Assembly: GCF_040954645.1 (NCBI RefSeq)
Contig: NC_092809.1
Coordinates: forward strand, 81,842,889 to 81,906,888
Direction of reading: 5' to 3'
DNA from: Diabrotica undecimpunctata
Taxonomy: Eukaryota; Arthropoda; Insecta; Coleoptera; Chrysomelidae
Length of the DNA: 64,000 bases
In this document: positions 22,700 through 33,911 of the stretch, one piece after another
Layout: each line of letters opens with the position of its first letter
How positions within the stretch are numbered: the stretch's first letter is position 1
The notes under the pieces: model-generated
What the model saw: only the letters and a program-made list of their open reading frames with translations
Told to the model about the DNA's origin: nothing
Databases searched by the model: none
Made by a program: the position numbers and the translations under genes

Positions 22700-23260
22700 T
22701 GTGTAGTTTTAATTAAAACACATTTCTAGAAACAGTCTTTTGTTGTAATTTCTTTCCCTTCTCAATATTTCTGCTTGATCATAGTTAGGCGTGTGGCCCA
22801 TCGTAATAGAATGTTCACTTAATGCACAGGCTTGTACTTTATTCAGATTAATGTCACTCTTGTGCGATGTTAACCTTCCGGACAAATTTCTGGACGTTTC
22901 TCCAATATATATTCTATTGCAATTACTACAGGGTAGAGAGTACACTACATTGGAGCTTTCTTTAATATTTAAGGGTGTTTTAAGTTTGGTGTGTAATTTC
23001 GATATTGTTTTTATATTTTTTTTTCCAATTTTGATATTAGGTACTTCTCTAAATGTATCTTATTTGTTAAACCTGGAATATATGGTAAAGAGTGGTACAA
23101 TGTATTTTGGTTGTTTGTTGAAACTTCTGTTTGATTTCTTGTTATGACTTTTGAGACACCAAAAATAAGTCTATTTAGAAGGTTCGCTGGAAATGAATTC
23201 TCTAACAGGATCGTTTTTAGTTTTTTAAGACCGACTGTTCTATATTCAGGATGTGACAAG
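22700..23260 (-). pseudogene. Penelope-like element, GIY-YIG endonuclease end
   Basis: Minus-strand frames 23259-23011 and 22945-22709 together give the region between RT and endonuclease (YHSLPYIPGLTNKI) and the GIY-YIG nuclease itself: MYSLPCSNCNRIYIGETSRN carries the two Tyr-containing strands, followed by LSGRLTSHKSD and EHSITMGH. The GIY-YIG domain nicks DNA for Penelope-like retroelement insertion. A frameshift separates the two parts near 22980. RT proper is missing, so only the 3' end is left. Confidence 0.8.
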
Positions 23261-24029
23261 AATCACATCCCGAATAATATCAGGCCAACCGTATAAAATA
23301 CTTTTGATTTTATGTAGTTAGGAACATCGTAAAAAGATAAAACAAAAGCCTAAAAACGTCTAATCATCTTAATATCTTAAAATCTAAACTAATGTCTACC
23401 TAGTCAAATGTTAAAAATGTCTTCCGTTGTTATTTTGACAGTGTCCTGAACGATGATGGAGAATGCGTCTATTACATTTCTCCATGTTTCTCTAGAAATT
23501 TAGGTTTATATAGGTTTACAAAAATTTTTTTAATAAAATTACCTAATATCAAGGTATCCCTAGAAATAAATTAAAAATATTCCGAGTGAACCATTGCTCT
23601 AAAATAACTTAGATATATTTTTTAAAATGGTACTCCTTATGTATTTTGTCAATTTTACATAATCTATTAAATTTAAAAATACAACCGTTAACACGAGATA
23701 CTATTAACTGAATTGGATCTGGAGTCCAGTGGCTTTAAAGTAAAATTAGAAAAAGGTTATAAAATATATGGTAAAATTACTAGTAGGCACTATTTCTACT
23801 GCCATTTCGTATTTATTGTCATGAGTAAAATGTCGAAATACGTTTACTTCTTTTCATTACGGCGCGGCGCTTGTATCAGAAATATGATTAGTTAGCTCAA
23901 CTATTTAATAATACACATCTCATTCATAAACCAGTGAACAAAACTGCGACAAGAATTGTTTTGTAGAAGCGAGTTCAATTCAAACATTGCCCCATGGCCG
24001 ACCAAAAACCGCAACTAATGATGAAAAAA
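23261..24029. other. AT-rich sequence without recognised genes
   Basis: No domain, TIR or RNA motif seen. Confidence 0.4.
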
Positions 24030-24995
24030 GAACCTTTAAGCTAGCGAGGACAAATAAGCGGAATCCAATTTAACCTACGTAATATTTTTTCACCCATTTT
24101 TCACTAATTTATTACCACCCTAATAATTTTCACCACCATACCAACCTTAAAGGGAGCGATTCTGCTGGCTTAAGGTTCAAGCTAGCAGAATTCGGAAAAA
24201 AGATTTGTATTTATTGGGTACATCGATAGACCTGAGCGAAGTGTACCGCCAATCAAGGAGTGGGGGCTGAAGTCTTAATCGGATTTTAGATTGATACCGC
24301 CATCTTCACTATTATTTACAACTTTGGCAATAAATTGCAAATATAGCACCTCTTTACTGACCCTGAGTGTGTTTTATGCTGAGTACAATAGTTTTTGAGT
24401 AATTTTTAATAGTAAACACCAGTGTACATTCATCTACGCACGATCACGTCTATAGTTGATTTTTAACTTTTGAAATGTGAAAACGTGCATTTTTTTTATA
24501 CCGGACGCCCCCAAAATTAGAACGTAAAGTGCGGAATTTATGTCCAGTGTGTTAGGTAAAAAATAGGAAGATAGCAAAAAATAGGAAGATAGCAAAAAAT
24601 AGTAAAAGGTTGAAGTAAAAGTACAATGCAAAAAAAATTAAAAATACCTTTTATAATTTTGTTTTGTCAGTTCAAAATTCAACCTAGCAGAATTATTAGC
24701 TTCTTATAGAGGGGTAAACGATTGTAAAGGTGATAAATGAATTGCAAAAGCTTTGTAGCATACAGTGGTATTTAAAAATTACTTTTTTTGTTTTAACCTA
24801 AGCTACCACGGGTTAGTCGAGAGGTGAAAAATAGTAAAAATCGAGCAGAATCATGTGGTATATTGAATTAGCTAGCTTAATGTTTGAGCTTCCGCTTAAT
24901 AGCTTAATATTGACTTCCCACAAGGAGTAGTTAAGAAGTGAAAAATTAATAGGGGGTAATCAATTTGTAAAAACCTATTAAAACACTGTGGTACG

Positions 24996-25075
<80 letters not shown>

Positions 25076-25948
25076 TCTGCTGGCTTGAATATTTAGCTAG
25101 CGGGAACGTTTGCAAATAAAATTGCTTTAGTGGTGAAAAATTATCAGAGTGGTGAAAGTCTAGCAAAAACTTAAGAGAAAACATTTTTAATTTAAATTAT
25201 AAGTCAAGTAAGTGTAATATAAAAAAAATCGCCATAAATTTTAACCTAACAGAAATGTTGGTTGATAGAGTAAAATTGTAAAAATAGATTTTTCATCATC
25301 TTAAATATTAACTTAAGAATTTTTGATTTTCCACATGGGTTAGTTGAGGGTGAAAAATTACTATGGTTGTAATACATTCGTAAAAACCTAGCAGAACTTC
25401 AAAAATAATTTTTATTAATTCTGCTGGCTCGAATATTAAGTTAACAATAACGTTTCCAAATAAGATTGGTTTATTGGTGAAAAATTATCATGGTGATCAA
25501 CGTTTAGTCTAAACTTAAGCGAACAGTTTTTTATTTCAGTTATAAGTAAATGAGAGTGAAATTGTAAAGGAATAGTTTTTCACCTCAAATTTTAACAGAA
25601 TTATTGGTTTTCCATAAGAGGCAGTTGAGGGGTGAATAATTACTAGGGTGGTAATAAATTCATTAAAACCTAGCAGAACCCTGTGGTATTTCAAAAATAT
25701 ATCTTTTTCTAATTACGCTGGCTCAAATATTAAACTAGCAGGAACTTTTCCAAATAAGATTGGTTTTCCAAATAAAATGGGTAAAAAACATGCCATCCGC
25801 GAAATTTTTTTCTGAATTCTGCTAGGTTAGGGTGGTTTGGGGGTGAAAAATTATTAGGGTGGTAATAAATTATTGATAAATGGGTGAAAAAATATTACGT
25901 AGGATAAATTGGATTCCGCTCATTTGTCCCCGCTAGCTTAAGGGTCCT
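24030..25948. mobile_element. Foldback-like element with ~150-bp inverted ends
   Basis: The left end (from about 24030, CTTTAAGCTAGCGAGGACAA) and the reverse complement of the right end (to about 25948) match over about 150 bp with scattered mismatches and one gap. The interior is built from degenerate repeats of about 300 bp. Each contains a GGTGAAAAATTA..GGTGGTAAT module and a CTAGCAGAA module, visible near 24130, 24920, 25140, 25345, 25480, 25630 and 25845. There is no coding sequence; the family was not recognised. Confidence 0.7.
24998..25072. repeat. (TA)n tract inside the foldback element
   Basis: Pure AT repeat. Confidence 0.95.
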
Positions 25949-26109
25949 ATGAAAAAACCTTTAAACGTGATGCAAACAAGTAGCCAACCCATTGTAAACT
26001 TTTACTGGTTTAAGACTTATTTGGTGACAGAATGGAATGAAGCTGAATCGGTACTGCAGATTTTGTGTGGTTGTCTTTTTAAAGACAAATCGCATGCTAT
26101 TTTTCTGAC

Positions 26110-26311
26110 GGATATTCTTAAGTTAAAGTAGATTTCATATAATTTAATGAACTATCTGCAATAAGGTCGACCCAGAAATGTAACTCACAATAAGGACAAT
26201 ATAATTTTAAAGTCATCTACTTTAAAATGTATAATATATCTGAATTTTTATTTTATCAGTTAGAAAAAATTAAATTATTAGAAGAATTTTGTTACCTTGA
26301 ATTATTATATG

Positions 26312-26369
<58 letters not shown>
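26110..26369. repeat. Dispersed repeat ending in (TA)n
   Basis: The 120 bp at 26110-26235 (ATTCTTAAGTTAAAGTAGAT to ATCTACTTTAAAATGTATAA) recurs in direct orientation at 46343-46463 with about 80% identity. Both copies run into a (TA)n tract (here 26316-26369). This is consistent with the end of one retroelement family tailing in TA repeats. Confidence 0.65.
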
Positions 26370-26374
<5 letters not shown>

Positions 26375-27580
26375 CTTATTATTACCATTATTGTCATCTA
26401 TCTAGTATTTCTAAATATAATACTTTATCTCAAATTAGTTTTAGAAATTATTTACTTATTCTTTTGAATAAAAAATATTTTCTTACAATTGAAATATATT
26501 GATGTGCGATGTTACCGAATCGTTCAATAGATACGTACCTATAACATTAATTTTATATCCATTTTTTCATTCTAAAAACAATTAGCACACTTTTTAACTG
26601 TCAGGAAATTTAAAAGACACATCCAATCAAAAGTTAGAGAGCTACTGACAGACATCTTGATATATCAGACTTTATAGCCATAATTCAAATATCCAGCCCC
26701 TCTGTAAAGCGTTCGAAGTATGGGTGGGGGCGGATCTCACCATTTCTGACTATATACGGCAACCGTTTGAATTCTTTGCTTTCCGCGCATTCTGGCTGGA
26801 TATAATGGAACAATTGTGAGGGTTAAATTGATAATTACTATTGGAACGTTATAGGAATCGTTTAAACATGTACTTGATGCGGAGGAAAGGTAGGGGGAGT
26901 GGGTGAAATGCCGTGGAAACTGCTTTGTATTATTTAAAATAGGAACTAATATAACTACTGGTAATATATTTACAATGTTTATATATTAATTTGATTAAAA
27001 TGCGGTACATTAGTGAGGACGATAGACAAAATTGTATGACAATAAGATTGTTAAAAATTATTTTATAGTATTATATAACAACCAAAAAAGAAGTGCGCAA
27101 TATGAAAAATAATATACTGATACACTAAAATGAAGTGTAACAATGTTCGGGTATACCTTTCAGATTTATGATTTTTTACGTGAAAACGAAAATCCCTCAA
27201 CCATAGCAATGAAAGATCAATTACCGATTGATCAAAAATGCTTAATAATTATTGTAATCTTGTCAGTACTGTTGTATTGGCACAGTGAAGAATAATTATA
27301 CTTTCTTCAAGTTAATTAGTTTATCGGGGACAATGTGTAAGTAAATTAGTATCCAAATACAGTATTTATATGTTAATTTGTAACTCCGTTTTCTTTCATT
27401 AAGGAGATATTTTTCGTTTGTTTTTTCCTCAGACGGTTTATAAATTTATTGGCTAATTAAGAATGACGGTGTCCGATTAATATAGTTCTTACAAGCTTCT
27501 ATCACAATTTTGGCTGGAATTTTGGCACTCGAACACTTTCACTGCACTTTTTAGAGATTTATATGCCAGATTTAGGTTTA
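26370..27580. other. AT-rich sequence without recognised genes
   Basis: About 1.2 kb. No open frame with a recognisable domain and no terminal repeats found. Confidence 0.4.
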
Positions 27581-27638
27581 TATGCCTGATGTCAGGCATA
27601 TATATGCCTGATGTCAGGCATATATATGCCTGATGTCA

Positions 27639-27706
<68 letters not shown>
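27581..27706. repeat. 22-bp palindromic tandem repeat followed by (TA)n
   Basis: Three copies of a 22-bp unit whose core TGCCTGATGTCAGGCA is an almost perfect palindrome (27581-27646), running directly into a pure (TA)n tract to 27706. Confidence 0.9.
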
Positions 27707-27709
<3 letters not shown>

Positions 27710-27935
27710 TCAATTAATTGTTTTTTAAAACTTTAACTCTAAATGTCCAGTTTCGTAAGCTTTTTTATATTTTTAACATCATTGACTGCTACATGTCTTT
27801 GTAAGATGAACTTTCTTCAATAAATAGATGAAGTAGCCACCTTCTTTGTCTTTTATTTCTCCACTTTGACCGAAAAACCCACCACTCTTCGAGTGTACCT
27901 TAGTTTAATTTGGATTGACGGTCGTACTCCTTTTC

Positions 27936-27937
<2 letters not shown>

Positions 27938-27989
<52 letters not shown>
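27938..27989. repeat. (TA)n tract
   Basis: Pure AT repeat at the left end of a Penelope-like copy. Confidence 0.95.
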
Positions 27990-28860
27990 GAATCTTCCGG
28001 GTTTAACCGCGTCGAATATCATTGCACCGAACTTCCGACATCCTCTTCGATGTCTTCTTAAGGGCTTCCTCGGTCTCAGCCTCCCGATCCCCCATCGAGC
28101 AAGACCACTTATCTCTCATTAGACATTGTATGTCCAACACTTATTTCATCTTCCAAAATCAATTCTACAGACAAATAAATGGTGCCCAATGGGCTCTCCT
28201 CTATCTCCAGTAATTGCCAATTTCTTTATGGAAGACTTCGAGACCCGCACACTATCTACATCAATGCTCAAACCCACATGTTGGCTACGATATGTTGACG
28301 ATACATTCATCATTTGGTCCCATGGCAGGGATCCTTTGATGTCTTTTCAAAACCCGTCTGAATGGTATACATCCTAGTATCTAGTTCACGATGGAGGTGT
28401 AAACTAATTCATCCCTACTGTTTCTCGACGTTACCATAAAGAAAAACTAATCCCAAGGTTTTCATCACTCTGTTTATCGAAAACCCACCCATACCAATCG
28501 TTACTTAAATGCCAACTCTCATCATCCCGCTTCACAAATTAATTCAGTCATTAACATGCTTGTCACCAGATCAATACGCCTTTGCGATGATAAGTAGACT
28601 TGCTGAGCTCTATAGTTTAAAACAAGTCCTCATCCAAAACGATTACCGCGAAAATCACATCAATAGGAGCATCCACAGATCTCCCACTCAATCTCCTAAA
28701 GACTAAGACCCTCATCATACGGAAGCTTTTCTTCCTTACATAAGAGGTGTCACTGACAAAATAGACAAAATTCTTAAATCAAGAGGAATAAAGACAATAT
28801 TTACCCCCCAATAAAAACTTTCATTTCTTGTCCGATCTTCGAAAGATTGTAAAATAAATG
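27990..28860 (+). pseudogene. Penelope-like element fragment with RT
   Basis: Begins after (TA)n with the terminal block CTTCCGGGTTTAACCGCGTC, the same terminus as at 16438 and 42281. RT follows on the plus strand: IFQNQFYRQINGA, SPVIANFFMEDFETR and WLRYVDDTFIIW (catalytic YVDD, both Asp present near 28295). Then, in other frames, come YRKPTH, SVINMLVTRSIRLC and GV-DKIDKILKSRGIK segments of the RT C-terminus. Several frameshifts occur between 28180 and 28740. The GIY-YIG domain is absent. RT of Penelope-like elements is related to telomerase; this copy is inactive. Confidence 0.8.
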
Positions 28861-29330
28861 TCTAAATGATATTCATAAAGTCTCAAGTATGACCCGCTTT
28901 TCCTTTATGGTTCAAATTCTTTACATTTTACCGGCCTTTTATATTTGATTTATGTTTTGTAGCAATATTTATTTTGTTTGTAATACACACAATGAAATCG
29001 TAGATTCATATATTTCTTTAATTAATTTTGCAAATTATTTATTAATTTTCAAACCACGGTTTTACAGAAAGTAACTAATTATGACTTCTTAGTGCAAGAT
29101 ATGGCATCGAGGTGTACTTACCGTTAACAGTTTAAGTTTCGAAGTTGTTCATTACAGTAATGGAACAACGTTGCCATATGATGCATCGTTAAAATAAAAT
29201 ACACACAAGTCCCCTGTCTCGCTATGACGTCATACGCAAAGTCGATTAAAATTAGAATGGCAAGTGAGCATATCTTGTTTGTTATAGTATCATGAGCTAA
29301 TACTAGAAGCATGGGGTGCCGAAGAAATGC
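28861..29330. other. Intergenic sequence, nothing recognised
   Basis: AT-rich; no coding domain or repeat structure was identified. Confidence 0.4.
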
Positions 29331-29334
29331 CTCA

Positions 29335-30622
29335 AGAATAAAATAAGTCGATTATAATTTTATTCTATACACAAAAAAGGAGATAGAACTGAATGCGCAA
29401 ACTATAGAGGAATATCCTTATTAGAGGTAGTATATAAAGTACTTGCCATACTAATTAAAAAACGATTAGAAATATATATATAGAGAAGAATATAGGAGAA
29501 TACCAGGGAGGATTTCGGAAAGGAAGATCAACAACTGATCAAATTTTTATGCTAAAACAAATCCTGATCAATTGCTATGAATACAACATTTCATCACAAG
29601 TACTTTTCATTGATTATAAAGCCGCCTACGAGACAATAGACAGAAACAAATTAATAGAAACGTTAAAAGAATTCCAAGTGCCAGAAAAAATAATAAGATT
29701 GGTAAAAATGACAATTAGACAAACCATTTTAGTTCTACAAAAAATTATAAGGATTAGTGGGATAGATAGGTCCGGAACTATTTTATATAAGGAGCATCAA
29801 TGTTTAGCATACGCTGATGATGTGGTTCTCATTGCAAGAAATGGAAAAGAACTATCAAATATAGCAAAAAGACTGATTCGGAAAAGCTCTAAAATGGGAC
29901 TGAAAGTTAATATTAATAAATCGAAGTACATGGAGATCTCGAGCAAAAAAGGAACAAACACCAGGTGATCCTTTAAATTGGAGGTGGAGGATGGATCAGT
30001 TGTAGAATTCTAGAAGGTGGATGGATATATGTACTTAGGTACTCTTATTGATCAGACATATAAGGAAGAAACTGAAATCAACCTGAGACTGACCAAGAGC
30101 AACAAGTGTGCTGGAGCCATGAGCAACATAATTAAGGCCAAAGATATATCTTGTAATACAAAAATAAGAGTATACAAAACTATAATTAGACCTACAATGC
30201 TATACGCTGCCGAGACATGGACTATGAACAAAACCATACAGAACACATTGGAAGCATGGGAAAGAAAGATACTTCGCAGAATGTTTGGTGGGAAAGTAGT
30301 AGAGGGAGAATGGAGAAGACGAACTAATGCAGAAGTGTACCATTTGTATGCTAACTCTACAATAACAAAAGTGGTGAAAAAACGTAGACTAGAATGGCTC
30401 GGTCATCTAGAAAGAATGAAAGGTAATAGACTAGTCAAAAATATTGCTTGGAGAGTACCTGAGGGCAAAAAAAAGAGAGGAAGACCAAAAAAGAAATGGA
30501 GATATGTAGTGATGGAAGATGTCAGAGAGATGGGAATCAGAGATTGGAAGCTGATAGCTAGAACAGAAAACGATGGAAATTATCCATCCAGCAATGGGCC
30601 TAAAAGGCCTGTAACGCTGTAC

Positions 30623-30634
<12 letters not shown>
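29335..30634 (+). pseudogene. LINE ORF2: reverse transcriptase and C-terminal region
   Basis: The frames start with a KKGDRTECANYRGISLL-type RT motif near 29370, then GGFRKGRSTTDQIFMLKQIL and FIDYKAAYETIDRNKL (motif A Asp) in one frame. AYADDVVLIARNG (catalytic YADD near 29815) follows, and from 30017 the downstream YLGTLID, IRVYKTIIRPTMLYAAETW and LEWLGHLERM segments ending in KKRGRPKKKWR. The stretch between motif A and YADD is shortened (the QGD..SP motif is missing), so there is an internal deletion. One stop at 29966 and one frameshift follow, and the 5' end is truncated. The 3' end has a CATACATACATA then (TA)n tail. Confidence 0.85.

Positions 30635-30667
<33 letters not shown>
30635..30667. 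repeat. (TA)n tail of the LINE
   Basis: Short AT repeat directly following the LINE stop region. Confidence 0.9.
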
Positions 30668-30672
<5 letters not shown>

Positions 30673-30764
30673 GAAAATGATAATGTGAGTGAATAATAAA
30701 AGTAAAAAGCAATGGCATGCCTCGCAAAACAGAAAACCAAAAATGGTATATCGATGGAAGGCAA

Positions 30765-30806
30765 CCGTATATACGTATTTCTGACTATTGGTCGTCTTCA
30801 GTACGG
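30765..30806 (-). ncRNA. Hammerhead ribozyme motif, copy 1
   Basis: Minus-strand mirror of copy 2: stem I CCGUA/UACGG, CUGAAGA (plus 30795-30801), a GAC..GUC stem II, GAAA, a UACGUA mini stem III, U and A. Every conserved core position of the hammerhead (C3 to A9, G12 to A14, A15.1, U16.1, H17) is present. Confidence 0.72.
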
Positions 30807-30916
30807 GGCAGCCAAGTTAAAAAAGGGGCATATTAACTTAATGCCACAAATTGGTTGCATTGCTCCTTTAGTGATCCTTTCCCAAGTTAATATGTCCCTT
30901 TTCTAACTTGTCTGCC

Positions 30917-30958
30917 CCGTACTGAAGACGACCAATAGTCAGAAATACGTATATACGG
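30917..30958 (+). ncRNA. Hammerhead ribozyme motif, copy 2
   Basis: Stem I is CCGUA (30917-30921) with UACGG (30954-30958). CUGAAGA is at 30922-30928, stem II has GAC/GUC with a CAAUA loop, GAA-A is at 30942-30945, UACGUA at 30946-30951, U16.1 at 30952 and A17 at 30953. Predicted self-cleavage is after 30953. The very short stem III is like that reported for hammerheads in retroelements, which often need a dimer to cleave. The pair closing stem II next to the core is C-A rather than the usual G-C. Confidence 0.75.
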
Positions 30959-31242
30959 TTGCCTTCCATCGATATACCATTTTTGGTTTTCTGTTTTGCG
31001 AGACATGCCATTGCTTTTTACTTTTATTATTCACTCGCATTATCCTTTTCCATTTGTTTTAAACATTTCAACGTTTGGCATTCCTTTCCCCAGGTAGCTG
31101 TAGCTTCCTCCCTGGTTGGTGTTAGTTGGAAAAACACCTGGAAACCATCAGGTTCTTCTAACTCTAATGCCACAAATTGGTTGCATTGCTCCTGTAGGTA
31201 TCCTTTCCCAAGTTAATATGCTCCTTTTCTAACTTGGCTGCA

Positions 31243-31284
31243 CCGTACTGAAGACGACCAACAGTCAGAAATACGTATATACGG
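31243..31284 (+). ncRNA. Hammerhead ribozyme motif, copy 3
   Basis: Same layout as copy 2: CCGUA 31243-31247, CUGAAGA 31248-31254, GAA-A 31268-31271, UACGUA 31272-31277, U 31278, A 31279, UACGG 31280-31284. It differs only in the stem II loop (CAACA). Predicted cleavage is after 31279. Confidence 0.75.
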
Positions 31285-31346
31285 TTGCCTTCCATCGATG
31301 TACCATTTTTGGTTTTCTGTTTTGCGAGACATGCCATTGCTTTTTA

Positions 31347-31348
<2 letters not shown>

Positions 31349-31440
<92 letters not shown>
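31349..31440. repeat. (TA)n tract
   Basis: About 90 bp of AT repeat directly after the third ribozyme-bearing arm. Confidence 0.95.
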
Positions 31441-31443
<3 letters not shown>

Positions 31444-31802
31444 CATATAAATAAACATATATATGAAGGGTCTCAGGAGAAACCATGAATGTCACAAAAT
31501 ATTTTATTGAAAAAAATGAATTTTACAGTTAAATATATAATGATATATTATATTCCAAAACATTTATCATTAACATTTATTTCTTTTCTGAGCCAAACGT
31601 TTCTTCATTATAACAGGCTGCAATTCCTCAAGATTTGAATTATTGACAGTTCCTTTGTCGTTTTTGTTATCTTCATTTCATGAGGTATACTTATGTACAT
31701 TTCTTTTGCTTGTTAGGATTCGCAAAACTTTGACAAAAACGTTATGTCTTTGAACTTGTCTTCGTTAATAGCAATAAAGTTAAAGTATGATTGCATGGGT
31801 AG

Positions 31803-33470
31803 TTAAAATTCCGAAGGTGACAATTTATGCGACTTTTTAGCTTGAACGAAAGAACGAATAAGGTCCTCAAGTTTGCTACCATTATATGAATATCCGTGAA
31901 ATACAGTACGAAAATGAGTAATAACAGATATCACCTCTTTAATTTTTTGCATTGCAAAAGGAGCTTTTTTGACATATCTATCGTTAAAAAATTCCACCCA
32001 TCCCTTGATGAAACACTGAGATACTGAAATAACATTAAATGGGGCAGGCTTTGTGCGAGAAGCTATAATATTTTCCTCCCAATCAGCAGGCGTTTTCATT
32101 CTTTTTTAAGGTTAATAAGGCCCCTATTTTTATCGCCCTCAAGGTACAAATGGCCTCTAACGGGATATGTTATTGTAATGGATTGAAGACGTTTTACTAC
32201 TATACTGATACCATGTAATGAATAAACCTTACCACTGTATAGTTTTTGTTTTGTCCACCTGCTCCGTCACAGAAAATGTGTAGATGTTGAACAGTTGGAG
32301 ACAAATGATGCTTAATAAAATCGAAAAGAAACAAACACACTTCATCTGATCCCTTTTTAGCAATAAACTCTGGATATGTAGAAAAAAATAAGAATCAGCG
32401 TTTGATAACACATGGCGTTTGATAACACATGGCGTTTGATAACACATGGATGTTAAAAGAGTAAATCGAGAGCTGTCGGCGGTAATATACATCATTGGTT
32501 GAGATATTCTGAAAGGAAACACTTTTTTGGAAGTCCATAGCTATACCTTCATAATTCTTTTCTATTCGTGCCCTTCTTTTGCTTTCCTTTTTCCTGTCAT
32601 AAAACGCTTGAGCCCTACGAAGATGAAGCTCTCTAAGTGCTCTTAATTTGGTTATTTCAGTACGTCCACTTTTCTGGTCTGTTTTAGCTGCTTTCATTTT
32701 TGCAGTAATTTCGTCACATTGACTGCAGGTATCCCATCACGGATAACCGAAACTAATGTTATATTTTTGTCTAAAAATTTCTCTGTAACTTTCATAAGAA
32801 ATTTTAATTTCCGGATATTTTTCTTTAAACAGAGGAAACATTTTAATTATTTTACTGTTTCAGGCAAGTAGGTTTTACCTTTATTATCATGTAAGCTATA
32901 GTGACTACTTCTTGATTTAAATGACTGGATATGCTCGTGAACACTATTAACACTACTCGGCTTCAGTTTATTATAATTTATTCCGCCCCTTTTATCTTTA
33001 AGAGCCGTGTCAGACTACTTTAACTCTTTCTGTAGATGTTGAAGTTTGGCCCCTGTAGTACCATGAACTGCACGAAAAAACTTGGCACAAACTTGTACTT
33101 CTTCGTAATGTTTTTTCTCATCCTCAGCATTAGCAGTTGACCTTGGCTGAACTCTGACCTTGTACATATAGGCTGCATCATGATACATTGCATCATGTAC
33201 ATTTTTGGCCCTAGATCGCCGCCTCTGTATGTTTACTAATGATATAAGAGAACACAAATACGCATTTTGTTCATTATGAGATATCAATGAATTGAAATGA
33301 TTCAAAATTCTTTGTCTGTTCATTTCATTTACTGTGTGACAAGCTTCAAGCGTTTGCATTTGCAGAATTCACCAAACTGATGTGACTGAAGCTTCATTTT
33401 TTTCATGACTTCATAACCTGCCTGCTATAACCTGCCCATTTTCACTCTCTTTTTAGTGGATATGTTTCCA
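31803..33470 (-). pseudogene. Second transposase of the 17.7-21.1 kb family type
   Basis: Minus-strand pieces in order: an N-terminal segment with NRQRILNHFNSLISHNEQNAY (33359-33015), then LRALRELHLRRAQAFYDRKK and AMDFQKSVSFQNI (near 32545, likely first catalytic Asp). HIFCDGAGGQNKNYT (near 32250, second Asp, intact here) and YPVRGHLYLEGDKNRGLI (near 32150, third motif) follow, and finally MKTPADWEENI to 31803. The order and spacing match the 18780-20695 gene. The frame breaks near 33010, 32395 and 32100, and a 17-bp triple repeat sits inside it. No TIRs were found, so element borders are unknown. Confidence 0.68.
32399..32449. repeat. 17-bp tandem repeat, three copies
   Basis: GCGTTTGATAACACATG occurs three times in a row without change. 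It sits in the transposase relic and is a recent local expansion. Confidence 0.95.
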
Positions 33471-33911
33471 CTATCTGCCTGCTGACCACAGCTGACCCCG
33501 CCTTCGGTCTCTAATGTCGATCTAGACAATTAAATAATTTTCATTTTTATTCTACTTCATATACCATGTGTAAAGTTTTTATCTATTCAGAGTTAATTTT
33601 GGCATTACAAAAAACCAGTTTATATTTTCGGCTCCCGAATCTCAATAAACACGAATATGGTATATTTTTTAGTGTTTCCCTGTCAAAAGCAAAGTGGGAT
33701 GTCCTGTATAGGATATCCACTTAAAAATATTTTGGAACTACAACTCGGGAACAATGGATTTCTGAGTCTTGGGCACTGAGAACTTTTGATCAGCGTGACC
33801 AAAACTACCTATCTGCAAAGTTTCAGCCAATTTAACTGAAACACTTTTATATAAGCAAATAAAAAAACACCCGGTATATTTGCACGAATACGACAACCAG
33901 TGAGGCTAATA
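33471..33911. other. Intergenic, part of a dispersed repeat
   Basis: The segment 33720-33880 (TCTGAGTCTTGGGCACTGAG, AGAACTTTTGATCAG, TTTAACTGAAAC) recurs in the same orientation at 37020-37140. The remainder shows nothing recognisable. Confidence 0.55.

Larger units (their letters stand above)
30668..31055. repeat. Large palindrome with a ribozyme motif in each arm
   Basis: The arms (about 30668-30830 and 30890-31055) are inverted copies with few mismatches, spanning the AAAAGCAATGGCATG, GGTATATCGATGGAAGGCAA and CAGTACGGGGCAG blocks. The centre holds ATGCCACAAATTGGTTGCAT. A third, direct copy of the right arm lies at 31150-31349. Each arm contains a hammerhead motif on the outward-facing strand. 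No coding sequence. Confidence 0.85.

Noticed and set aside
27581..27646. CRISPR-like array
   Set aside because: Units are contiguous with no spacers, and the genome is eukaryotic.
31265..31495. Open frames rich in Tyr-Ile repeats across (TA)n tracts (also near 16263, 21080, 26227, 30431, 46387, 53920)
   Set aside because: They are translations of AT dinucleotide repeats, which lack stop codons in some frames; not genes.
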